Source of the DNA: an uncultured Spirochaetales bacterium | GTDB taxonomy: Bacteria; UBP6; UBA1177 | Assembly: GCA_902780365.1 (NCBI GenBank) | Contig: CACZFE010000108.1 | Span: 1-6,304, forward strand | Length of the DNA: 6,304 nucleotides | Direction: 5' to 3' | Part shown: positions 1 through 5,917 of the stretch, piece after piece | Position numbering within the stretch: the first letter of the stretch is position 1 | How the letters are laid out: every line of letters starts with the position of its first letter | Made by a program: the position numbers and the translations under genes | The notes under the pieces: generated by a model | Told to the model about the DNA's origin: nothing | Databases searched by the model: none | The model's input: the letters and a program-made list of their open reading frames with translations, nothing else

Positions 1-44
1 AAGAAAAATATTATTTGTGAAAGAAATTTAAGGAGTTGTGTTTT

Positions 45-2102
45 TTAGTAGTTGTCGTGGCTTTCGCAGCCTTCATCGACGATTCCGTTGCAGTTGTTGT
101 CGATGTTGTCATCGCAGATTTCCGGTTCGGGAACACAAGTTCCGGGGGCGGGGCAGCCTTCGTCGATCTCATTGTCGCCGTCGTTGTCGATCCCGTCGCC
201 ACAGATTTCGTACAATCCCGTTCCGCAGCCTCCGGTGACGTCGTCAATGATCCCGTTGCAGTCGTTGTCGATGTAGTCGCAGATTTCAACTCCGCCGTTG
301 CTCGGTTCGCAGGTGACTTCGCACGCGACTTTGATCGAAATTCCGACAGTCGCCGAATCGACCTGAGCGTAGTTTGTAAGTTTTGTGCATGAAGTTCCGT
401 TGAGTGTCACGGTCTTGTCAGCCGTGTTCAGCGACCAGCCGTTCGCGCTGTCTTTCTCGACCGGCTCAAGGGTGCCGTTGTTGTTTATGCTGACGCTGAT
501 TCTTGTCGGATCTGTGCCTTCCGCAAGTTCTACCGAAGCGACACATGAAACAATGGATGCCGAGATCGAATTGAGTGCTGCGATAATCGTCTCTGTATTG
601 GAGATTTTATACCAGACACCTCCTGTGCCGCTGGCATTGGCTAAATTCTGCATGTTTGTTTCATTGACTCCTTCAGTTCCCATGTAGTAAACCTTTATGC
701 CGTCAGCAACAAGCGCCTGTGTATTGGTTATAGCTGTAAAGATGTTGAAATCTCCTGTACCGTCGGTATTAGTCTGGGCATCGGTTATAACGACCACAAC
801 CTTTGGTCTGGCGGAAGAAAAGGCATCATTCGGAAAATTGTAGAGTTTGTCACTTTTCATTGTTGCGAGCGCTTCGGGAAGCGGTGTTAATCCGTTAGGA
901 GTTGTATTGCATACATTGAAGTCGCTGTAACTTACATCGGGCTGTAAAGCAATGCATTGTTTGAAATTAGAGTTGCCGTTGTTGCCGGGAAATGTTCCCA
1001 TTCCGATATTGAATTTTGATGAAAATTCGCTTGCTTTAGAATTGAGGGCGTTCATCATGGCCTCCCAACGTGTGCCGACCGAATCACATGCACCAGTCCA
1101 TCCGTCAGAATCTCCGGCACAATAGTCCATAGACCCTGAAGCATCAAGCAGGAAGTAGACGTTCGGTTTAAGGCGTGTTCCGCTGATGTTTACGTCTTCG
1201 CAGACTTCTGTAACTATCGCGAAATTATCGCATGCGTCGCCGACACCGTTTCCGTTGTAGTCGACCTGATTCTTGTTCGGTACGTTGGGGCAGTTGTCGC
1301 ATGCGTCGCCGATAGTGTCGTTGTCGCTGTCGAGCTGGTCTTCGTTTGCGACACTCGGGCAGTTGTCCTCGTTGTTCGGCACGTTGTCGCCGTCGATATC
1401 GGGATTGTAGATCGGACCTGCGCATGCTTCCGGATCCTGGTCGACGTTGGCAACCATCGGGCAGTTGTCGCATGCGTCGCCGATGCTGTCGCCGTCGCTG
1501 TCAAGCTGATCTTCGTTTGCGACATTCGGGCAGTTGTCTGTGCCGGTTCTGACACCGTCACCGTCAGGATCTACTTCTGAGGGTTCACAGACTTTGCCTT
1601 CCGGAGTCGCCGGATTTTCGTCTTTCTGGTCTTTGTTTGCGTCAAACGGGCAGTTGTCGCATGCATCGCCGATTTTGTCGCCGTCGCTGTCAAGCTGATC
1701 TTCATTTGCGACCAGGTAGCAGTTGTCGATACAGTCCATAATTCCGTCTTCGTCACTATCGATATCGGGAACATTGCATCCGCAGATTCCGGGTTCGGTT
1801 TTGTCGAAATCATCGGGACAGAGGTCAGGAACATCGCTGTCCGGTTTTTCATTGTCCTTGTCAGGCTTGGATTCGTTGTCGCCGTCATTGCCGTGTTCGT
1901 CTTCAGCCGGGTCGTTATTTAAAGTATCAGTTTCGTCGTTTACGACCGCATCGGGAAGGTCTTCGCCTTCATCGTCGGAAATTTCGCCGTTACCGTTGCC
2001 GTTTCCGCCGTTCTGATAGTTGCTGCTTTCTTCTTCTATAACGCTTCCGCAGGAAACGAAAAGCAAAAATACCAATACCAGATAAGCTGTTTTCAATTTC
2101 AT
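45..2102 (-). CDS. Surface lipoprotein with TSP3 calcium-binding repeats, VWA domain and MopE-like C-terminal repeats
   Basis: This 685-residue protein is probably exported and lipid-anchored. A short basic N-terminus and hydrophobic stretch end in a lipobox (F-V-S-C, Cys18). Residues 19-94 are a low-complexity Asn/Gly/Asp/Glu linker. Residues 113-291 hold seven DxDxDG-type loops (at about 113, 138, 178, 201, 235, 258 and 281), mostly followed by GDACDNCP, as in thrombospondin type 3 calcium repeats. Residues about 313-517 form a VWA domain with a MIDAS motif D320-A-S-G-S324, a likely metal Thr near 406 and VITD441. The tail has three repeats (606-626, 632-650, 661-679) of the EICDxxIDNDCNGxxDEGC type, resembling the putative metal-binding motif of MopE-like proteins. 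The family context suggests calcium-stabilised adhesion or surface binding; the ligand is unknown. The ATG at 2102 is supported by a perfect Shine-Dalgarno 8 nt upstream and by the signal peptide. It is transcribed divergently from the FtsX-like gene. Confidence 0.9.
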   Translation of the reverse strand: MKLKTAYLVLVFLLFVSCGSVIEEESSNYQNGGNGNGNGEISDDEGEDLPDAVVNDETDTLNNDPAEDEHGNDGDNESKPDKDNEKPDSDVPDLCPDDFDKTEPGICGCNVPDIDSDEDGIMDCIDNCYLVANEDQLDSDGDKIGDACDNCPFDANKDQKDENPATPEGKVCEPSEVDPDGDGVRTGTDNCPNVANEDQLDSDGDSIGDACDNCPMVANVDQDPEACAGPIYNPDIDGDNVPNNEDNCPSVANEDQLDSDNDTIGDACDNCPNVPNKNQVDYNGNGVGDACDNFAIVTEVCEDVNISGTRLKPNVYFLLDASGSMDYCAGDSDGWTGACDSVGTRWEAMMNALNSKASEFSSKFNIGMGTFPGNNGNSNFKQCIALQPDVSYSDFNVCNTTPNGLTPLPEALATMKSDKLYNFPNDAFSSARPKVVVVITDAQTNTDGTGDFNIFTAITNTQALVADGIKVYYMGTEGVNETNMQNLANASGTGGVWYKISNTETIIAALNSISASIVSCVASVELAEGTDPTRISVSINNNGTLEPVEKDSANGWSLNTADKTVTLNGTSCTKLTNYAQVDSATVGISIKVACEVTCEPSNGGVEICDYIDNDCNGIIDDVTGGCGTGLYEICGDGIDNDGDNEIDEGCPAPGTCVPEPEICDDNIDNNCNGIVDEGCESHDNY
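1291..1727. repeat. Dispersed 69-bp near-identical intragenic repeats encoding TSP3 units
   Basis: Three copies of a 69-bp unit start at 1291, 1462 and 1651, each beginning CAGTTGTCGCATGC on the + strand. Each is followed, at exactly 69 bp, by another CAGTTGTC. By eye the first two copies differ at about 7 of 69 positions; the third is more divergent at its end. The unit encodes 23 residues (minus strand) of the pattern CPxxANxDQLDSDxDxIGDACDN. The copies are separated by degenerate spacer units, so this is a protein-coding repeat family, not a CRISPR. The high nucleotide identity would allow recombination and changes in repeat number. Confidence 0.85.
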
Positions 2103-2110
2103 AATTGCAA

Positions 2111-2117
2111 CCTCCTT
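2111..2117 (-). promoter_or_regulatory. Ribosome binding site of the VWA/TSP3 lipoprotein gene
   Basis: On the minus strand this reads AAGGAGG, a full consensus Shine-Dalgarno, with an 8-nt gap to the ATG at 2102. It fixes the start codon and suggests efficient translation. Confidence 0.85.
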
Positions 2118-2140
2118 AAAACTTAAAAAATCACCTTTAA

Positions 2141-2168
2141 ATTATACAAGAAAATAATTTTAAATCAA
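2141..2168 (-). promoter_or_regulatory. Sigma-70-type promoter for the VWA/TSP3 lipoprotein gene
   Basis: On the minus strand, a -35-like TTGATT (2163-2168, 4 of 6 to consensus) is separated by 16 nt from a perfect TATAAT -10 (2141-2146). Transcription would begin near 2135, giving a leader of roughly 30 nt that contains the Shine-Dalgarno site. This is prediction by pattern only; the surroundings are AT-rich, which raises the chance of a false match. Confidence 0.6.
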
Positions 2169-2192
2169 TTAAAAAAGTAGCTTTCTTTGATA

Positions 2193-2221
2193 TTGGACTT
2201 TCATTATTTTTTTTTTATAAT
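2193..2221 (+). promoter_or_regulatory. Sigma-70-type promoter for the rightward gene series, with a T10 tract in the spacer
   Basis: A weak -35-like TTGGAC (2193-2198) lies 17 nt from a perfect TATAAT -10 (2216-2221). The expected start of transcription is near 2228, leaving a leader of only about 18 nt before the TTG start at 2246. The 3' part of the spacer is a run of ten T (2207-2216) that reaches the first base of the -10. Together with the leftward promoter it forms a compact divergent regulatory region in which one regulator could affect both sides. Confidence 0.55.
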
Positions 2222-2234
2222 CATCCGTTTTTTT

Positions 2235-2239
2235 GGAGG
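2235..2239 (+). promoter_or_regulatory. Ribosome binding site that supports a TTG start
   Basis: GGAGG lies 6 nt upstream of TTG at 2246. No ATG in the frame has a comparable site nearby, so this site decides the start of the membrane protein. Confidence 0.75.
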
Positions 2240-2245
2240 TGCTTT

Positions 2246-2899
2246 TTGGGCAAATTGCGTTTTTTCATTCATGTTTTGAAAAAAATATTTTTCCTCGCGC
2301 TTATTTTCATCGTTCTTGCGGCGCAGAATTATCTTTTTGTCTATATTGAAAACCTGACAGAATGTTTCCCGGTAACGATAATCACTACGCAGAAAGAGCC
2401 GGTGGAACAGGCACTTTCCGGGATAAAACTCTGTTCTCTCTCGGTGCAGAGCGAGCGTATGACTTTCGACTCGTCGATTTTCAATGACTACGAAGTGCTT
2501 CCGGTCAAGGAGATTTTTCTTTATTCGGTGAAAATTCCTTATTCCGGCTGGAATGAGATAAAAAATATGGAAAACATGATTACAGAGGCAAATCCTTATA
2601 TCGAAGATGCAGTCATCTTCTACACCGCGTCGAGAATGAAATATCTTCTTTTTTCCTTTATTTTTTCGACACTTGTCGGAATCATTTTTGTTTTCAGAGT
2701 CATAGCGTCGACTAAAATGACAAAAAAACAATTTTGGTTTGTTTCTATAATAAATGCAGTGCTTTATCTGACAGCTTCAGCAGTTCTTTTAAGTGTTTGT
2801 CCGGCATTTGTCATCCCGCTTGCGGCTACTTCGGCCGGAGTTCTGTTCCTTGTTTATCTGACAACTTCAATCATCAATTACAGGTTGGCGAAATGGTAA
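2246..2899 (+). CDS. Four-helix membrane protein with FtsX-like topology (function unknown)
   Basis: The 217-residue product starts at TTG behind a strong GGAGG. A basic N-terminus precedes a first membrane helix (about 14-33). An extracytoplasmic region (about 34-130) is followed by three helices (about 132-152, 163-184 and 187-210), the last two joined by a very short turn. One helix, a roughly 100-residue outer domain and then a helix bundle is the arrangement of FtsX, the membrane partner of the FtsE ATPase. The outer part also has FtsX-like rhythm: a beta-rich start, then a V-L-P-V-K-E segment near 84-89 and a helix-plus-strand end. It is shorter than typical FtsX (about 300 residues), and no ATPase gene is next to it here. 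The FtsX relation is therefore an inference; the safe call is an uncharacterised membrane protein. Its last codons overlap the EEP lipoprotein start, implying coupled translation. Confidence 0.8.
   Translation: MGKLRFFIHVLKKIFFLALIFIVLAAQNYLFVYIENLTECFPVTIITTQKEPVEQALSGIKLCSLSVQSERMTFDSSIFNDYEVLPVKEIFLYSVKIPYSGWNEIKNMENMITEANPYIEDAVIFYTASRMKYLLFSFIFSTLVGIIFVFRVIASTKMTKKQFWFVSIINAVLYLTASAVLLSVCPAFVIPLAATSAGVLFLVYLTTSIINYRLAKW
2893..2899 (+). other. ATGGTAA start/stop overlap coupling the membrane protein and the EEP lipoprotein
   Basis: The ATG of the EEP lipoprotein (2893-2895) lies just ahead of the TAA (2897-2899) of the preceding gene. There is no strong Shine-Dalgarno upstream, so re-initiation by ribosomes finishing the first gene is the likely mode of translation. 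Confidence 0.7.
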
Positions 2900-4101
2900 C
2901 TAAAATCAGCAAAATTTTTTCCGTTTTATTTTTGTTTTTTTTCCTGGCATGTTCTTCAAACGGCAGCACTCCGGCTGTTGACGACGATACAGCCGATACG
3001 ACACCTGAAACGCATGATACTTCCGATCCGGCTGCGGATGACGGAGATACAGCTGAAAATATTGATGACGGTGTGGAACACGGTGCTTCGAGCGACGAGG
3101 ATCCCGTTATTGGCGAAGATTATGACGGATTTGCCGATGAAGACGACGCTCCTTTCGAAGATTCCGAACACTTTTCGGATGACGACTTTGATTTTGAATA
3201 TGAAGAAACTGATGATGAAACCGACGAGGGAACTGATGTTCCGGACGAGGAGTCCGATAATTTCGACGGAGAAACCGTTCAGCTGAGAATCGTTGCCGGC
3301 AACATCACGAGCGGGAACAACCAGTCTTACGATCCGGGGCACGGAATAAGGATCTTTCAGGCTTTGAAACCCGATATCGCACTCGTTCAGGAGATGAATT
3401 ATGGCAGCAATACCTCAAGCGACTACAAACAGTTCGCGCAGAAGATCGTCGGAACAAATTACTACGCCGTTGATGATGCAGATTATGATATTCCGAACGG
3501 TGTCGTGAGCAGATACCCGATAACTTCCCACGGTTACTGGAAAGATCCCAATATCAACAACCGTGCTTTGATGTGGGCTGTCGTTGACATTCCGGGCAAA
3601 AAGGACATCTTCGCGATAAGCGTTCATCTTCACACAAGCCCCGCTTCAGACCAGACGACAGCAGCATTGGTCATTGTTGATGAGATTTCAAAACTCAAAT
3701 CGTCAAAACCTGATAAATATTACTATGTCGTCGGCGGCGATTTCAACGGTGAAACAGCCGTTTCTTCAAGCGGATTCGGCAAAAACAATACTTTTTATAT
3801 CAACGGTCCCGATCCTGTTGATGAGGAAGGAGATGCAGAAACAAACAGGAACAGAAATAAGCTCTACGATTTTGTTTTAGCTGATCATCCGCTGCATGAA
3901 TTCCAGATACCGGTTGTTTATTATTCGTCGGAAGATTCAACAAAAACAAAAATTTATGAAAACGGACTTGTTTTTGACACGCGAGTTTACAGCCAGAGCG
4001 AACTTAATGAATATTTTTCTCCGGCGCAGCTAAACGATTCCGGCGCTTCAAGTATGCAGCACATGGCTGTTGTCAAGGATTTTTTGATTGAGTTGAAATA
4101 A
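2893..4101 (+). CDS. Lipoprotein with acidic tether and endonuclease/exonuclease/phosphatase (EEP) family domain
   Basis: The 402-residue product begins at ATG 2893; the open frame runs further upstream, but only this start gives a signal peptide. Lys-rich start, hydrophobic core and lipobox (F-L-A-C, Cys20) indicate lipid anchoring. Residues 21-128 are Asp/Glu/Thr-rich linker with almost no basic residues. Residues 130-400 match the EEP fold (DNase I, exonuclease III, sphingomyelinase relatives): Asn137 in V-A-G-N, catalytic Glu167 in L-V-Q-E-M-N, the SRYPI segment (206-210), His245 in SVHLHTS, D283 and N285 in GGDFNG, D326 in LYDFVL, and His390 in S-M-Q-H-M-A-V-V. The usual SDH triplet before the final His is MQH here. 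A metal-dependent phosphodiesterase outside the cytoplasm is likely; whether the substrate is DNA, lipid or sugar phosphate cannot be told. Confidence 0.9.
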   Translation: MVTKISKIFSVLFLFFFLACSSNGSTPAVDDDTADTTPETHDTSDPAADDGDTAENIDDGVEHGASSDEDPVIGEDYDGFADEDDAPFEDSEHFSDDDFDFEYEETDDETDEGTDVPDEESDNFDGETVQLRIVAGNITSGNNQSYDPGHGIRIFQALKPDIALVQEMNYGSNTSSDYKQFAQKIVGTNYYAVDDADYDIPNGVVSRYPITSHGYWKDPNINNRALMWAVVDIPGKKDIFAISVHLHTSPASDQTTAALVIVDEISKLKSSKPDKYYYVVGGDFNGETAVSSSGFGKNNTFYINGPDPVDEEGDAETNRNRNKLYDFVLADHPLHEFQIPVVYYSSEDSTKTKIYENGLVFDTRVYSQSELNEYFSPAQLNDSGASSMQHMAVVKDFLIELK

Positions 4102-4839
4102 ATGAAAGAAGAGTTTTTGCCTGAAAACAGATTCGGTAAAATCTACCGTTTTGAAGAAGTGACTTCAACTATGGACGTTTGCGAAGATTTAATAAAATCA
4201 GGTGTCTGCAAAGGAATTGTTGTCGCGGAATCGCAGACTTCCGGGCGCGGCAGAAACGCGAAAAAGTGGGTCTCAGTTGCCAACGGGAACATCTATCTCT
4301 CGTTTTTTGACGAACTTAATGTCGGTTTCATTCCGCAGAGATGCGCGGTTGCTTCGTTTCTTGCGGCAGATTCTTTTGTGAAAGAGCCTGACAAAGTGAA
4401 AATAAAATGGCCTAACGATATTTTGATCAATTCCAGAAAAGTCTCTGGAATTATTGCAAAAATTTTGGATTTTGGCGGAAAAAGGTTTTATGTCTGCGGA
4501 ATCGGCGTGAATGTTTTCATGCCGGAAGATCCGGACGGAAATTTTGTCTGGAAACCTGCCGCGGTTTCGGAATTTGCGGAAGTTTCAAGCGGGGAAGTTC
4601 TGAATAAGCTTGTTGAAAAAATAGATTACGCTTTTTCGGCGCAAAGCAGTGAGATTTTTGAACTATACTCTGAAAAAATCAGATGGATGATCGGAAAAAA
4701 CATAGTGTTTTCGCAGGATCTGATAAAAAATGAAAAGGGAAGGATCGTCGGATTTGCGGACGATTTTTCGGTTGTTGAAATTGAGACAGGGAACGGAACC
4801 GAAGAGCTTTCGGCTCTTTCCGTTTTGTCTTTAGACTGA
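4102..4839 (+). CDS. birA: Biotin--[acetyl-CoA-carboxylase] ligase, monofunctional (no DNA-binding domain)
   Basis: BirA activates biotin with ATP to biotinyl-5'-AMP and transfers it to a lysine of the biotin carboxyl carrier protein of acetyl-CoA carboxylase or other biotin enzymes in the cytoplasm. The 245-residue product shows the family signature: S-T-M (22-24), the biotinyl-AMP loop G-R-G-R (48-51) followed by KKW, K-W-P-N-D (102-106), the lysine in SRKVSGI (Lys113, matching E. coli Lys183), and G-I-G-V-N-V (133-138). A C-terminal SH3-like portion (about 197-242) is present. It starts directly at the catalytic domain, lacking the winged-helix repressor domain of E. coli BirA, so it is not expected to repress biotin genes. 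Its ATG follows the TAA of the EEP gene with no gap and in the same frame; no clear Shine-Dalgarno is seen, so translation is probably coupled. Confidence 0.95.
   Translation: MKEEFLPENRFGKIYRFEEVTSTMDVCEDLIKSGVCKGIVVAESQTSGRGRNAKKWVSVANGNIYLSFFDELNVGFIPQRCAVASFLAADSFVKEPDKVKIKWPNDILINSRKVSGIIAKILDFGGKRFYVCGIGVNVFMPEDPDGNFVWKPAAVSEFAEVSSGEVLNKLVEKIDYAFSAQSSEIFELYSEKIRWMIGKNIVFSQDLIKNEKGRIVGFADDFSVVEIETGNGTEELSALSVLSLD
4792..4830 (+). terminator. Terminator-like hairpin at the 3' end of birA
   Basis: AACGGA (4792-4797) can pair with TCCGTT (4819-4824), and AAGAGC (4802-4807) with GCTCTT (4813-4818), enclosing a 5-nt loop TTTCG and leaving a 4-nt bulge on the 5' side. That is 12 base pairs, followed by TTGTCTTT, a poor U tract. 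It lies inside the birA reading frame just before its stop. It may be a weak or partial terminator, or an mRNA-end stabiliser, separating birA from the sensor gene. Confidence 0.4.
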
Positions 4840-4845
4840 AGGGGG
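4839..4845 (+). promoter_or_regulatory. Ribosome binding site that supports a GTG start for the sensor gene
   Basis: AAGGGGG precedes GTG at 4850 by 4 nt. The nearby ATG at 4846 is in a different frame and meets a stop after five codons, so GTG is the usable start. Confidence 0.6.
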
Positions 4846-4849
4846 ATGT

Positions 4850-5917
4850 GTGAGCAGCATTAAAACAAAAACAATACACCATTTAAACATTTTGGTTCTT
4901 ATAATCCTTTCGATTTTATTAAACTTTCTTGTTTCCGGTCTGGTGCGTCGTCTTGAACTTCCGCTCTATCTGGATACTATCGGAACGGTACTCGCCGCGA
5001 TGATCGGAGGAAATCTTGCTGCAGTAATAGTCGGATTCTTTTCAAATGCCGTCAATGTATTTTACGATGTCACAATGCTGTACTACGGCATAATCAACAT
5101 TCTGATAGGTGTTTTTGCCTCTATTTTTCACACGAAAAGATTTTTTGAACGTCCGGGAAAGATTTTTTTTGCAATAGTTGTTTTTACATGTATCGGCGGC
5201 GGTCTGGGTTCATTTTTTACATATTTTCTTGAAGGTACGGATTTCGGAGTCGGAATTTCCGCTCCTCTGGCTTCCGCTATATACAGCCTGACGGGCGCCT
5301 CAAAGTTGTTTTCAGAGTTTTGTGCCGATATTACCATTGACTTTTTCGACAAAGCAATTGTAGTAGCGGTTGCAATCATCATCTACCGCATGATTCCCGA
5401 TTTTTACAAAAGATATACCAAATGGGTTTTTCTTTTCTCCCCGGCTTCGTCGGATGAGGATAAAGAGCACAAAGGCGCGATCAAGCGTTCTCTTCTTAGA
5501 AAAGTCATTGTAATGGTCATTGTCGCCGAAATACTTCTCGGAACTCTGGCGAGTGTCACCGGTTTCGTTCTTTACAGACAGGTGTCTGTAGACAAGTTTA
5601 CCGACATCGCTCAGGGAGTCACCAAGGCAGCATCAATCGTTGTCGATGTGGAAAGGATCGACGAATTCCTCGAAAAAGGGCGGGATGCGGAAGGTTACAA
5701 TGAAATAGAAAAAAATCTTTACAGAATAAAGGAGAGTTTTCCTCATACGACCTATCTTTACGTGTATAAAATCCTTGAAGACGGCTGTCATGTCGTTTTC
5801 GATCTCGATTCTAACGAAGGTGTCAAGGGCAGCAAGCCGGGAACAGTTGAGGAGTTCGACCCGACTTTTGTTCCGTATCTGCCTAAACTTCTCAAAGGAG
5901 AGGAAATAGAACTTTGA
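4850..5917 (+). CDS. Membrane sensor: ECF-S-like N-terminal bundle plus extracytoplasmic Cache-like region, no output domain (probably truncated)
   Basis: The 355-residue product starts at GTG 4850. Residues 1-181 are a bundle of about six membrane helices. The segment around 38-92 (L-P-L-Y-L-D-T-I-G-T, I-G-G-N-L-A, YYGIINILIG) resembles the S-component-like module at the N-terminus of some sensor phosphatases and kinases. A charged cytoplasmic loop (about 182-217) leads to another helix (219-242) and an extracytoplasmic region (243-355) with Cache-sensor character (FPHTTYLYVYKILEDGCHVVF, given here as positions 297-317). In proteins of this design known to me, the sensor continues for another strand-rich part, a second membrane helix and a SpoIIE/PP2C, kinase or GGDEF output. 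Here it stops after L-L-K-G-E-E-I-E-L. It is probably a remnant or an unusual output-free form; ligand unknown. Its TGA is immediately followed by the rhomboid ATG in frame. Confidence 0.75.
   Translation: MSSIKTKTIHHLNILVLIILSILLNFLVSGLVRRLELPLYLDTIGTVLAAMIGGNLAAVIVGFFSNAVNVFYDVTMLYYGIINILIGVFASIFHTKRFFERPGKIFFAIVVFTCIGGGLGSFFTYFLEGTDFGVGISAPLASAIYSLTGASKLFSEFCADITIDFFDKAIVVAVAIIIYRMIPDFYKRYTKWVFLFSPASSDEDKEHKGAIKRSLLRKVIVMVIVAEILLGTLASVTGFVLYRQVSVDKFTDIAQGVTKAASIVVDVERIDEFLEKGRDAEGYNEIEKNLYRIKESFPHTTYLYVYKILEDGCHVVFDLDSNEGVKGSKPGTVEEFDPTFVPYLPKLLKGEEIEL
5894..5903 (+). promoter_or_regulatory. Possible ribosome binding site of the rhomboid gene
   Basis: AAAGGAGAGG lies inside the end of the sensor gene. 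Its last G is 14 nt from the ATG at 5918, longer than ideal, so translation may rely partly on coupling to the sensor stop codon. Confidence 0.4.

Noticed and set aside
1..44. Terminator for the leftward lipoprotein gene
   Set aside because: No inverted repeat is visible in the 44 bases after its stop codon; a terminator, if any, is outside the window.
36..392. Plus-strand open frame over the end of the VWA/TSP3 lipoprotein gene, preceded by an AAGGAG-like sequence
   Set aside because: Its Val/Asp-rich product mirrors the minus-strand Cys/Asp repeats; it is a shadow frame.
1230..1766. Regularly spaced repeats resembling a CRISPR array
   Set aside because: Repeat and intervening sequence are all coding, with 23-residue periodicity and conserved calcium-loop residues.
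2204..2731. 175-codon minus-strand open frame opposite the membrane-protein gene
   Set aside because: Basic, low-complexity product with no motif, antisense to a gene having a good ribosome site and membrane-protein features.
2734..2892. Upstream extension of the EEP open frame (53 extra codons from 2734)
   Set aside because: It overlaps the membrane-protein gene in another frame and would bury the signal peptide and lipobox; ATG 2893 fits a lipoprotein and a start/stop overlap.
5915..5917. TGA read as an amino acid, giving one sensor-rhomboid protein
   Set aside because: birA ends at TGA at its normal length, so reassigned TGA is unlikely; the rhomboid also has its own ATG at the expected N-terminus.
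4102..5917. Sensor gene as a biotin transporter (BioY) because it follows birA
   Set aside because: The N-terminal bundle only loosely resembles S-components and continues into a sensory region; no BioY-specific motif was recognised.
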